In this document: one piece after another, positions 1 through 8,278 of the stretch | How the letters are laid out: every line of letters starts with the position of its first letter | Numbering within the stretch: the stretch's first letter is position 1 | Assembly: GCA_021793275.1 (NCBI GenBank) | Contig: JAJYTC010000008.1 | Location: 1-56,806, forward strand | Direction: 5' to 3' | DNA length: 56,806 bases | From: Deltaproteobacteria bacterium | Lineage (GTDB): Bacteria > Desulfobacterota > Syntrophobacteria > Syntrophobacterales > Syntrophobacteraceae | Program-made: the position numbers and the translations under genes | Notes under the pieces: model-generated | Seen by the model: the letters and a program-made list of their open reading frames with translations, nothing else | Told to the model about the DNA's origin: nothing | Database searches by the model: none

Positions 1-293
1 GGCTTCTGCGCAACGGCTTGATCCGCGTAGACCGGGACAAGGTCCATTCCGCAGGGGGCTTTGCCGGGCTTTTTCGATATAAAAGAAGGATTCATCGGGT
101 CCCTGTAGTAGAGAATCTTCCTCTTGCCCGACGTTTTGGGGGAAGTGGGCGCGGCCGGAGAAACGGTCGCGGCCTGTTTTGAGGCGCTGGGCGGGACTTT
201 GGCCGTTTTCTCGCTTATTTGACCCGCCACGAAGGCGACCGCTGCGATTAATACGCAAAGGGCCAAATAAGCGATGAAGCGGGTTTTTTTCAT
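1..293 (-). CDS. CusB/HlyD-type RND adaptor with heavy-metal-binding domain (N-terminus only)
   Basis: The reading frame is open from the ATG at 291-293 to the window edge, so only about 97 N-terminal residues are visible. A hydrophobic signal or anchor segment (residues 5-25) is followed by an Ala/Pro/Ser/Lys linker. Then comes a motif beginning LYYRDPMNP and ending APCGMDLVPVYAD, which is the hallmark of the short heavy-metal-binding domain (HMBD) at the N-terminus of many CusB-type adaptors. The start is supported by GGAAAGGA 6-7 nt upstream. By family knowledge such adaptors bridge an inner-membrane RND pump and an outer-membrane channel and export Cu, Ag or other soft metals. The partner genes should lie left of the window. 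The RND operon to the right has its own adaptor, so this looks like a second, separate system. The C-terminus is not visible, so the metal specificity is unknown. Confidence 0.75.
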   Translation of the reverse strand, partial: MKKTRFIAYLALCVLIAAVAFVAGQISEKTAKVPPSASKQAATVSPAAPTSPKTSGKRKILYYRDPMNPSFISKKPGKAPCGMDLVPVYADQAVAQK

Positions 294-767
294 TGTATTT
301 TCCTTTCCAGTCTATTCGATCACAGGCAGGACGATCTCCGCAAATTGAATGCCAATTGAAACAAATGGTAAAAAATTAACTAAATATGCATCAGAGAACG
401 AGTGCAATTCGAACCGGTGCGCCCAGTCGGGGGGCGGGACACAGCTCGCCGCGCTTATGTCATGCGCTCTTTTCGGTCTGATAAGGGGGCGGAGGGCTGA
501 CGACACATTATAAAAAGTGAAAGAATCTTTCTCATCGATTGAAAGTTTGTTTCAACACTTTCAGGAGGTCCCCGCCCGCAGTTTTTCCACGCCGGTTTCT
601 CGGGATCCGTTGGCCGTGAAGTATACAACAGGCACTACGATGGGGGTGAAAAAAAGTCGAAACCGTTATACCGGATCAGCCCGTCCGGCGACAGGACGGC
701 TGAGGAGGTTGAGCCGCCGGAAGCCGGTCAGGATGCCCATGACCGAGAGGGGCAGGGCTGTACGCTT
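294..767. other. Intergenic region, no convincing gene
   Basis: This 474-bp stretch lies between the metal-adaptor start and the 3' end of the RND permease. Short open frames at 312-506 (minus) and 517-771 (plus) have no recognisable domain and no good ribosome-binding site. A G-rich dyad around 427-455 resembles elements near 17985 and 51781. The promoter of the adaptor gene is presumably here, but I cannot place it with confidence. Confidence 0.5.
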
Positions 768-3700
768 CTAACGTTTCTGCCACATTTCGTAGAGAAGCGG
801 GATGACCACCAGGGTCAGCATGGTCGAGGTGATTGTGCCAAACATCAGGGAAATTGCCAGTCCACCGAACACCGGGTCGGTCACCATCACCGCCGAACCG
901 AAAACGATGGCAAGGGCGGTGAGAAGAATCGGCCGGAACCTCACCGCGCCGGCCTGAGTCACGGCCTCTTCGACGGAAAACCCCTGCTCGCGGTAGTCCA
1001 GGATGAAGTCGATGAGCAGCAGGGAGTTGCGCACAACGATGCCCGCCAGGGCTATGAAGCCTATCATGGAAGTTGCGTTGTAAGGCATATGGAAGAGCCA
1101 GTGGCCGGGGAACATGCCGATCATGGTGAGCGGAATCGCCCCCATGACGATGAGGGGTATCATGAAGGATTGGTAGTAGCCCACCAGAAGCAGGTAGATA
1201 AACACCAGGGCCACGAAGAACGCTGCGCCAAGATCGCGGAACACGTTCAAAGTCAGGCGCATGTCCCCGCCCCAAAAAATCTGGTAGCGGCTTACGTCTT
1301 TGGGCTGGGCCGGAAAAGCGCCCAGATTGCCGGTCTTTACCGTTACGCCGTTGGGCAGTTTGCGATTGTCCAGCATCTTGTTCAAAACCAGTGCGGCGAA
1401 CTCGGGCGAGAACCCCAGCACATCGCCCATGACGTAGACCAACGGATGCTCGTCACGAGTGAGTATGGGTTTTGCTGCCTGGACGCGCCGAATCCGCACT
1501 ATGCCGTTAAGAGGCACCTGCATGCCCAGCCCGTTGGTGACGGAAAGGTCTTTCAGTTGTTGAATCCAGGCGCGGCCGGCCGGACTCAGGCGTACGACAA
1601 TGTCCTCGGGCTCGACACTGGGCCGAAAGACCGAGCCTACAACGTAACCTGCCAGATAGTCATGGACCAGCCGGGCGACTTCGGAGGGCGCCACGCCGGA
1701 GAGCATCGCTTTTCGCTGATCCACGGTGATCCGATATTCAGCGCGCGTGGCTGTGACCGAATCGTGGACATCGGTCATTCCGTAGACTTGCCTGAAATCG
1801 TTTGACACATAATGAGCGATTTGCCTGAGCTTATGGTAGTTTGGCCCATAGATGCGGGCCACCACTTGAGCACGGGTTGGCGGCCCGGGGGGAGTAAGGA
1901 AGAGCATGATGTGCGTTTTGGGAAACCGTGCGCGCACCGGCTGTAGCGCCTTCCAGACCTGCGTTCCCACCACCGCCGTATGCGGGCGCTTTCCAATCGG
2001 TACGAGGTTCACGATAATCTGAGAGATGTTGCTTCCCCTCGCCAACTCGTCGCCCCGCGCCATTCCGGCAAAAGAGAGCGGACCCGTGCGTCCGAGATAG
2101 GTGTCGACGTTTTCCACATAACGGTTGGCAAGCACCACCCGCGCCACTTCAAGCGCAACGCGGTTGGTCGCGGGAAGAGCGGTGCCTTCCGGGGTTTGGA
2201 TCTGAATGGCAAAATCGCTCACGTTGCTGTCCGGGAGCATACTCAGACTCACACCCAGTGCGCTTTCTTTGCCGTTCATTCCCTGGGGCCGGATGAACTG
2301 CCACAACGGCATCAGCATCGAGCCGATGAGGAGGAGGATTACCGCGATGAAAAAGAGATTGCGTTTTACGCCGCTTTTTTGCAGCGGCACGAAAACAGCC
2401 AGATAGGCGCGGTGTAAAGCATCCTGCTTTTCTCTATCTTTTTCCTCCAGAGGTGGGCGCTCTGCCGCTTCTTTCCGAGCACCCCGGCGGCGGAGCCAGC
2501 GCAGAGAGATAAACGGGACGACGACATCGGCCAGAATCAGTGAGGTGATCATGGCGATGGGCACGTTGATGGGGATGGGGCGCATGAAAGGCCCCATCAT
2601 GCCGGTGACGAACGCCATCGGAATAAAGGCGACGATGACGGTGAAAGTGGCCATGATCGTGGGGCTTCCGATCTCATTGGTAGCGTCCACGACAAGTCCG
2701 CCGAAGTCGCCGATGGTCGGGGCCTGGTGGATACGGCGATGAATGTTCTCGATGACCACTATACCGTCGTCGACCAGCAGACCCAAAGAGAGGATCAGGG
2801 CGAACAGACTGATGCGGTTGATGGTCTGGCCCATTACCATTCCCATGCCCAGAACAACGCACAGAGTCAGCGGGACCAGTATTGTAACGATCACTGCTTC
2901 GCGCCACCCGAGGAAGAAAAGGAGAATGACCATCACCGCCGCAATGGCGACTCCGAGGTGCTCGATCAGAGTGTTCACCGCTTCGTTGGCACGGTGTCCG
3001 TAGTTGCGGGTAACGGTGACCTTGACCCCTTCGGGGAGTGCCTGCCGCTCGAGAGTATCGAGTCTGGCCAGGATGGCCTTGGCCGTTGTGACGGCATTTT
3101 TTCCGGGCCGCTTTCCGACGGCGATCGTGACGGCGTTGGTGGGGTCGTCAACCTTCTCGGAATGCTGGCCTTTCCCGAAAGCGAGCCAACTGTGTACCTG
3201 ATCGGTTTCCGGCCCCGTCACGATCTTCGCGACTTCATGGAGCAATACGGGTTTGTTGCGCCGCACCCCGATCACGATATCGCCGAGGTCGGTTACCGAA
3301 CCGAACGTGGCATCGATGCGTATGGGAATTCGCCTGTTTCGATTTTCCAGGTGGCCGCCGGGGAGCACGACGTTCGTGCCGCCCAGGACCTGCAAAAGGT
3401 GATTGAGGGAAATGCCCGTGGCGGCCAGGCGCTGGGGATAAACCATGATTTTGAGCGCTTCCGGCTCGGCCCCGACGATGGTGCTCACCCCGGTGTCCGG
3501 GACGCTGTGGAGTTGGGTGAGAAACCGTTGCGCGATCTGTCTCAGCCGGGTTTCGGGAAGCGAGTTGGAGCTCAAGGTGATTGCCAGGATCGGGACATCA
3601 TTGATGCCGATGCTCTTTACGAGAGGAAGCTTTGTGCCCGGCGGGAGGCGATCCATATTGCGCTGAATCTCATTGTAGAGATACATGAGGCTGGCGATCT

Positions 3701-4037
3701 CGTTAGAGCCGACCTGGAACTCCACTATCACAACGCCTTCATCGTTGGCTGCATACCCGTATGTGTGCCAGACTCCCTTGAGAGAGGACATCAATTGCTC
3801 AAGAGGCGTCACAACCTGGGTCATGATTTGCTCAGGGCTGTTGCCCGGCCGCACCACGATGATCTGGGCCGCGGGGACTGTGATTTCGGGATTGTAGAGA
3901 CGCGGCGTGACAAGGATGGCCGTTAGCCCGAACAGGGCAATGGCCAGCATCATAAGAGGAGTGATCTTTGTGTGGAGAAAGGATCGGGCCAGCCAACCCG
4001 AAGGGTTCAACCGTGGCCCGGGTGCTGGATCGCTCAC
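768..4037 (-). CDS. RND efflux permease (AcrB/CzcA superfamily)
   Basis: A protein of 1089 residues, the usual size for an inner-membrane RND proton/drug or metal antiporter. TM1 is near residues 28-45. A large periplasmic porter loop follows, then TM2-TM6. TM4 carries LVDDGIVVIE (421-430) with the paired Asp residues (423-424) of the proton relay. A second periplasmic loop and a second TM bundle complete the duplicated RND fold. A charged cytoplasmic insert near residue 520 is rich in Arg, Glu and Lys. It overlaps the upstream adaptor gene by 4 bp, so translation is probably coupled. It is the last gene of an outer-membrane-factor, adaptor, permease operon. I see no clear CusA-type metal methionines, so the substrate (drug, solvent or metal) cannot be read from the sequence. 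Confidence 0.93.
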   Translation of the reverse strand: MSDPAPGPRLNPSGWLARSFLHTKITPLMMLAIALFGLTAILVTPRLYNPEITVPAAQIIVVRPGNSPEQIMTQVVTPLEQLMSSLKGVWHTYGYAANDEGVVIVEFQVGSNEIASLMYLYNEIQRNMDRLPPGTKLPLVKSIGINDVPILAITLSSNSLPETRLRQIAQRFLTQLHSVPDTGVSTIVGAEPEALKIMVYPQRLAATGISLNHLLQVLGGTNVVLPGGHLENRNRRIPIRIDATFGSVTDLGDIVIGVRRNKPVLLHEVAKIVTGPETDQVHSWLAFGKGQHSEKVDDPTNAVTIAVGKRPGKNAVTTAKAILARLDTLERQALPEGVKVTVTRNYGHRANEAVNTLIEHLGVAIAAVMVILLFFLGWREAVIVTILVPLTLCVVLGMGMVMGQTINRISLFALILSLGLLVDDGIVVIENIHRRIHQAPTIGDFGGLVVDATNEIGSPTIMATFTVIVAFIPMAFVTGMMGPFMRPIPINVPIAMITSLILADVVVPFISLRWLRRRGARKEAAERPPLEEKDREKQDALHRAYLAVFVPLQKSGVKRNLFFIAVILLLIGSMLMPLWQFIRPQGMNGKESALGVSLSMLPDSNVSDFAIQIQTPEGTALPATNRVALEVARVVLANRYVENVDTYLGRTGPLSFAGMARGDELARGSNISQIIVNLVPIGKRPHTAVVGTQVWKALQPVRARFPKTHIMLFLTPPGPPTRAQVVARIYGPNYHKLRQIAHYVSNDFRQVYGMTDVHDSVTATRAEYRITVDQRKAMLSGVAPSEVARLVHDYLAGYVVGSVFRPSVEPEDIVVRLSPAGRAWIQQLKDLSVTNGLGMQVPLNGIVRIRRVQAAKPILTRDEHPLVYVMGDVLGFSPEFAALVLNKMLDNRKLPNGVTVKTGNLGAFPAQPKDVSRYQIFWGGDMRLTLNVFRDLGAAFFVALVFIYLLLVGYYQSFMIPLIVMGAIPLTMIGMFPGHWLFHMPYNATSMIGFIALAGIVVRNSLLLIDFILDYREQGFSVEEAVTQAGAVRFRPILLTALAIVFGSAVMVTDPVFGGLAISLMFGTITSTMLTLVVIPLLYEMWQKR

Positions 4038-5131
4038 GCCCCGGCCTCCTTTTGGATTCGGATCTTGACGCCATTAGCCAGGGGACCTTTGGCGGACACT
4101 ATGACACGGTCTCCCGGGAAGACCCCGCTCAAAACCACCGTTCCACGGGGCAACCGTTCTCCCGGGGTCACCATGCGAAACTGGGCGCGCTGCTCGGAGG
4201 TGACTACAAACACACCTTCGATGCCCGCACGTTCGTGGATCGCCCCTGCCGGAAGCACAATGCCTTCCTGTTGGGCAACGGGGATGCTGACGACGGCATA
4301 CTCTCCGCTGTAGACCCGGCTGCCGGGCTGCAGTCCTATTTTTACAAGGTGCGTGTGGGTGACAGGGTTGGCGGCGGCAACCAACCGCTCGACTTCTCCT
4401 GTGAGCGTGCGCATCGCGTAATCGGGGCCCTCCAGCCGGATATTGATTTGCTGCCCGAGCTTGAGGTGCACAAAGGCCTGTTCGGTCGCCTGGACCTGGA
4501 CCTGCAGATGATTCGGGTTCTCGACCACGAGCACAGGGGTTCCAGGGCCGGCGAGTTGCCCATTGTCTACAAGCTTGGAAACTACCAGGCCGTCGAAGGG
4601 AGCGTGCACCTCAGCATACCTGAGCTGGGATCGAGCGGCCGACAGCGCGGCCAGTGCAGCCTGGTAGCCATGTTGTGCAACCCTGTAGGCAGTCTCCACA
4701 TTGTGGTACGTTTCCCCGGTCGCGGCCTTGTGAAGATAGAGATCTCTATAACGCACATAATTAGCCCGGGCATTGACGAGGCTCGCCGCAGCCCTGGCCG
4801 TCTCGGCTTTCGCCTGATTAATCTGCGCCTTGACTTCGGTCGGGTTCACAGTGAACAGCAACTGCCCCTTCCTGACGCTTTGCCCCTCATGAATTTCCAG
4901 ACCCTGAACATAGCCGGTCAGTCGGGAGGAAATTTCAACCTTGTATGCCGACACAACGGTTCCCGGGAGCTTGACATACACCGGCAATTGCACGGGTTCT
5001 GCCTTTATGACCGCGGCCGAAACCGGCTGAGCCTCTTTTGCAACCTTCCCGGACCCGCCGCGCTCACAGCCGGCCAAAAGGCAGATCAAGGCTACCATCA
5101 CAAGAAGTATCGCTGTCTTATGAAAACGCAT
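4034..5131 (-). CDS. RND periplasmic adaptor (membrane fusion lipoprotein)
   Basis: HlyD/AcrA-type membrane fusion protein that would join the permease (768-4037) to the outer-membrane factor. The protein begins MRFHKTAILL, has a hydrophobic signal and a lipobox (LLAGC), and so should be a lipoprotein facing the periplasm. A biotinyl-lipoyl-like half, a helical hairpin (about residues 80-150), the second lipoyl half (VHAPFDGLVV) and beta-barrel domains follow. I chose the internal ATG at 5129-5131 because it places the lipobox about 22 residues from the start. An alternative ATG at 5213-5215 overlaps the preceding stop as ATGA and would add 28 residues before the signal, so coupled initiation there is also possible. 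The 3' end overlaps the permease start by 4 bp. Confidence 0.88.
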   Translation of the reverse strand: MRFHKTAILLVMVALICLLAGCERGGSGKVAKEAQPVSAAVIKAEPVQLPVYVKLPGTVVSAYKVEISSRLTGYVQGLEIHEGQSVRKGQLLFTVNPTEVKAQINQAKAETARAAASLVNARANYVRYRDLYLHKAATGETYHNVETAYRVAQHGYQAALAALSAARSQLRYAEVHAPFDGLVVSKLVDNGQLAGPGTPVLVVENPNHLQVQVQATEQAFVHLKLGQQINIRLEGPDYAMRTLTGEVERLVAAANPVTHTHLVKIGLQPGSRVYSGEYAVVSIPVAQQEGIVLPAGAIHERAGIEGVFVVTSEQRAQFRMVTPGERLPRGTVVLSGVFPGDRVIVSAKGPLANGVKIRIQKEAGA

Positions 5132-5211
5132 CGCTTTGTGGGCCTCAAAGTGAGATTTGTCGTAGAACCCCTTCCCGACTCTTATAATCAGATCCGCGCC
5201 GTCCTGCTCGG

Positions 5212-6723
5212 TCATGTATGACTCTGTGTCCAGTCCGTGAACGAGCCGATCGACTGCATCAGCACGGTCTGGGCTATTTTTATGTTGAAAAGGGCGGTCG
5301 TATACGACACAGCCGCGCGGTTGGCGGCCACTTCGGCCTGTAGCAGCGCGTCGATGGTGGCCGCCTGGTCCCGGTAGAGGCGCTGGGTTTGCGAAAGGGC
5401 CTGATCGGCCAGACGCCTTTGAACTAACGAAACCCGGACCTGCTCCATCGCTTCCTTTACGCCAAGCGAGGCCTGCCGAACTTGCAGGGCTATATTGAGG
5501 GCAACCTGCCGGCCGTGAGCTTTCATCTGTTCAAGATCAGCCTCCGCCTCGCGCATACGGGCAAGGGAAGCGCCGCCCTCGAAAAGGGGCCAGGTCAGCG
5601 AAACGCCCACAAACCAGCCCCCCGGCGGAAGCGTCCCCTCCTGGGCGCCAATTCCATGGCTGCTGCCAAGGTTTCCCAGGTTCTCGTTGTCCCATTCATA
5701 GAAGGCGTTCGCGTTGATTTTGGGCAGAAATCCGCTCCTGGAGGCCAGCAACCGTTGCTGGGCAGCCCGGATCAAATAGGCGGCGGCGGCCATTTCCGGC
5801 CGGTACTTGAGCGCCTGGTCCACAAGCTCCTTTTGACTTCCCGAGGCTTCTTGCCGCGTGGGCCGCCTCAGTTCCACCACCGGTTGGGGTATTTCATCGG
5901 GCTGTACGGGCCTTGCGATAAGCCATTCGATGGCTGCCTGCAGCCTGCTGGCCGCGATTTTGGCTGCAATAAGGTTGGAGTGAGCTTCGGCTGTGCGCAC
6001 CTCGAGCCTGGTAAGATCGCTTGGAAGGGCTGTCTGCGCGCGCACGCGGGCTGCGCCGAGCTGCTGGCTCACTTTGGCCGATTCGTACGCACGCTCGGCA
6101 ACGTGGATGAAAGTAAGGGCCTCCAGCCACTTGAAATAGGTTTCGCATACCTTGGCTACGAGTTGGTTCCTGGCCGCCGCGTACTCGGCCGCAACGGCGT
6201 GCTGTCGGGACCATGCGGCCTTTCTGCCGTACCAGTTGGCCCCTCCAACAAATAATGGCATTTGTGCCCCGATCTGGGTCTCGAAATCCTGCACCACCCC
6301 GGGGTTGTTGAAGTCCAGCCCTTGCTGAAAGCGCCGCTGGTTGAGGATATACATGAAGGCAGTGCCCGGCAGGTTGGTGATCCCGTAATTCTCGCTAAAC
6401 ACCAGCCTGGGGTAAAAAAGCGCATCGGCCTCCTTCACCTGTTGGGAGGCCGCTTCGATCCTGTGCCTGACCTGATCCAGTTCCGGGTTTGCCGCCAGTG
6501 CCTCCTCAATCGCCTTGTCCAGCGTGAGCAGGCCGTGTGATGCGGTTGGCTTCTCCACCACGGCAGCAGCAGCGGCGAGCTCCCGGTTTACCTGCTGCAC
6601 CTTGGCCGGAGTTTTGGCGGCAGGCGCGGAAGCGCCCTCCATCACATCCAGGTTGGAGCACCCGGAAACAGACAACACGCATATCAGCGCCAAGCAAAAA
6701 ATACCTGCCGGAATTCTCCTCAT
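5212..6723 (-). CDS. TolC-family outer-membrane factor lipoprotein
   Basis: Outer-membrane channel of the tripartite efflux system, first gene of the operon. The protein of 503 residues starts MRRIPAGIFC, with a signal ending in the lipobox VSGC. It shows the two repeated TolC/OMF halves: long heptad-rich helices around AAQSRQLG-type segments, and an SLTWPLFEGG motif near the second half that is typical of this family. The ATG at 6721-6723 has GGAAGGGG 4-5 nt upstream. An upstream in-frame start at 6741 would put six residues before the signal and is less likely. Its stop overlaps a possible start of the adaptor. A candidate sigma-54 promoter lies upstream at 6839-6852, which fits the adjoining sigma-54 activator gene. 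Confidence 0.9.
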   Translation of the reverse strand: MRRIPAGIFCLALICVLSVSGCSNLDVMEGASAPAAKTPAKVQQVNRELAAAAAVVEKPTASHGLLTLDKAIEEALAANPELDQVRHRIEAASQQVKEADALFYPRLVFSENYGITNLPGTAFMYILNQRRFQQGLDFNNPGVVQDFETQIGAQMPLFVGGANWYGRKAAWSRQHAVAAEYAAARNQLVAKVCETYFKWLEALTFIHVAERAYESAKVSQQLGAARVRAQTALPSDLTRLEVRTAEAHSNLIAAKIAASRLQAAIEWLIARPVQPDEIPQPVVELRRPTRQEASGSQKELVDQALKYRPEMAAAAYLIRAAQQRLLASRSGFLPKINANAFYEWDNENLGNLGSSHGIGAQEGTLPPGGWFVGVSLTWPLFEGGASLARMREAEADLEQMKAHGRQVALNIALQVRQASLGVKEAMEQVRVSLVQRRLADQALSQTQRLYRDQAATIDALLQAEVAANRAAVSYTTALFNIKIAQTVLMQSIGSFTDWTQSHT

Positions 6724-6838
6724 TGCCCCTTCCCGAAACAATCCGACAAGTTGTGCCCGCTACGGCCCAACCACCCTCCCCATTCCAATTCCGGTCCGGA
6801 GGTACTTCAGACCGAGTCCCAAAACCGTTGAAACCCTA

Positions 6839-6852
6839 GCATTTCCAAGTCC
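6839..6852 (-). promoter_or_regulatory. Candidate sigma-54 (-24/-12) promoter of the RND operon
   Basis: On the minus strand GG (6852-6851) and GC (6840-6839) are separated by exactly 10 nt in the context TTGGACTTGGAAATGCTA. This meets the essential GG-N10-GC rule but matches the rest of the consensus poorly. It lies between the NtrC-type regulator gene (ends 6888) and the outer-membrane-factor gene (starts 6723). The regulator next door is a sigma-54 activator, so self-contained control of the pump is plausible. Confidence 0.35.
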
Positions 6853-6887
6853 AACACGCAAGGGATATGTCGCGGCAGATATCGGCC

Positions 6888-8249
6888 TCACTCCCTGTGA
6901 TCGGCCTCCAGGCCGTAATCGTTTATCTTCTTGCGCAAAGTGGGTCTCGTTATTCCCAGAATCTTGCAGGCTTCTCCGTAATTTCCTCCAGTGTGCCTGA
7001 GGATTTTGGAGATATGCTCCTTTTCCATATCGCTCAGGCTCCTGAGCTGATTTTCTTGAGATCCGCAAGCTTTATCGGCAGCGGGCTCTCTTCGTTCGAA
7101 CCAACATTGGTCGATTTCGAGCACCTCGGCCTTGGAAAGGATCATGGCCCTCCTGATCATATTTTCCAGCTCCCGGACATTTCCCGGCCAGTCGTAAGCC
7201 GTGAGGACCCTGACATATTCCATCGGGATCCGCTTGACGTTTCTATCCAGTTCCCGGTTTATTCGCGAGATGAAATTTTCGGCAAGCGGAACGATGTCCT
7301 CGATGCGTTCCCTGAGCGGTGGGATGCGAATTACGAACACTTTCAGCCTGAAGTAGAGATCTTCGCGAAAGCCGCCGGCCTCAACCATGCTTTCGAGGTC
7401 TCTGTTCGTGGCCACAAGGAGGCGGGCTTTGAAAGCGATATCCTTCAAAGCCCCGACGCGCTGGAACTGTTTTTCCTGGAGCACACGCAAAAACTTCGCC
7501 TGAGTTTCCAGGGGAAGTTCACCCACCTCATCAAGGAAAAGCGTACCGCTGCCCGCGATTTCCAGTTTTCCGGGCTTGCGCTGGATTGCCCCGGTAAAAG
7601 CCCCCCGTTCGTGCCCGAATAGCTCACTCTCCAGCAGATTGCTCACAATTGCAGCGCAATTAATGGCCACAAAAGGTTCGTCCGGGGCCCACTGCTGGTG
7701 GATGGTCCTGGCGACCAATTCCTTGCCGGTGCCCGTTTCGCCTTGTATGAGCACCGTTACGGGCGAGCCGGCTACACGCGCTATGTCTTTCAAGACTTCC
7801 AGCGTTGCCTGGCTTTTACCGATAATCTGGTTTGGCTTGAAACTATCCGAAACCACATGGCTGAGGCGTTCGATTTTTTCCCGTTCCCTTCGCCTGACGA
7901 GGATTTTTTCGAGCAGAACATCCAGGCTGTCGAGATCGAGTGGCTTATAGAGATAATCGGTGGCGCCGCGCTGAATGGCGGCAAGGGTTGCTTCCATGTC
8001 CTGAAAGGCGGTTATCATGATCACATCGCCCGGAAGATTTTCATCCTTTGCCGTTGCAAGAGCTTGTGTTCCATCCATTCCCGGGAGCTGAACGTCGAGG
8101 AGCACGATGTCGGGTTCGTTCTTGCGCCACAGGCGCAGGCCCTCCCTGGCGTCGAAGGCGGAAAAAACGTTGTAGCCCTTGCCACGGAAATAAAGATCCA
8201 GGGTGCGCACAAGGGAGCTTTCGTCGTCTATCAACAATATTTTTTTCAT
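6888..8249 (-). CDS. NtrC-family sigma-54-dependent response regulator
   Basis: A protein of 453 residues with three modules. The receiver domain (1-120) has the acidic pair near 8-9, the phospho-accepting Asp at about 52 and the conserved Lys at 102. The AAA+ domain has Walker A GETGTGKE (170-177), the sigma-54 contact loop GAFTGA (216-221) and Walker B GTLFLDE (235-241). The C-terminal Fis-type helix-turn-helix lies around GITRPTLRKKINDYG. When phosphorylated, such proteins remodel sigma-54 RNA polymerase bound at -24/-12 promoters. The histidine kinase gene 29 bp upstream is the obvious partner. The downstream RND operon is the likely target, given the candidate promoter between them. Confidence 0.96.
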   Translation of the reverse strand: MKKILLIDDESSLVRTLDLYFRGKGYNVFSAFDAREGLRLWRKNEPDIVLLDVQLPGMDGTQALATAKDENLPGDVIMITAFQDMEATLAAIQRGATDYLYKPLDLDSLDVLLEKILVRRREREKIERLSHVVSDSFKPNQIIGKSQATLEVLKDIARVAGSPVTVLIQGETGTGKELVARTIHQQWAPDEPFVAINCAAIVSNLLESELFGHERGAFTGAIQRKPGKLEIAGSGTLFLDEVGELPLETQAKFLRVLQEKQFQRVGALKDIAFKARLLVATNRDLESMVEAGGFREDLYFRLKVFVIRIPPLRERIEDIVPLAENFISRINRELDRNVKRIPMEYVRVLTAYDWPGNVRELENMIRRAMILSKAEVLEIDQCWFERREPAADKACGSQENQLRSLSDMEKEHISKILRHTGGNYGEACKILGITRPTLRKKINDYGLEADHRE

Positions 8250-8278
8250 TTGCGGATTTTTGACCTCAAAAGATCATC

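Noticed and set aside
2727-3926. 399-codon open frame antisense to the RND permease
   Set aside because: Shadow of the permease; no recognisable protein and no start signal. The frames at 3968-5221 and 5482-6255 are rejected for the same reason.
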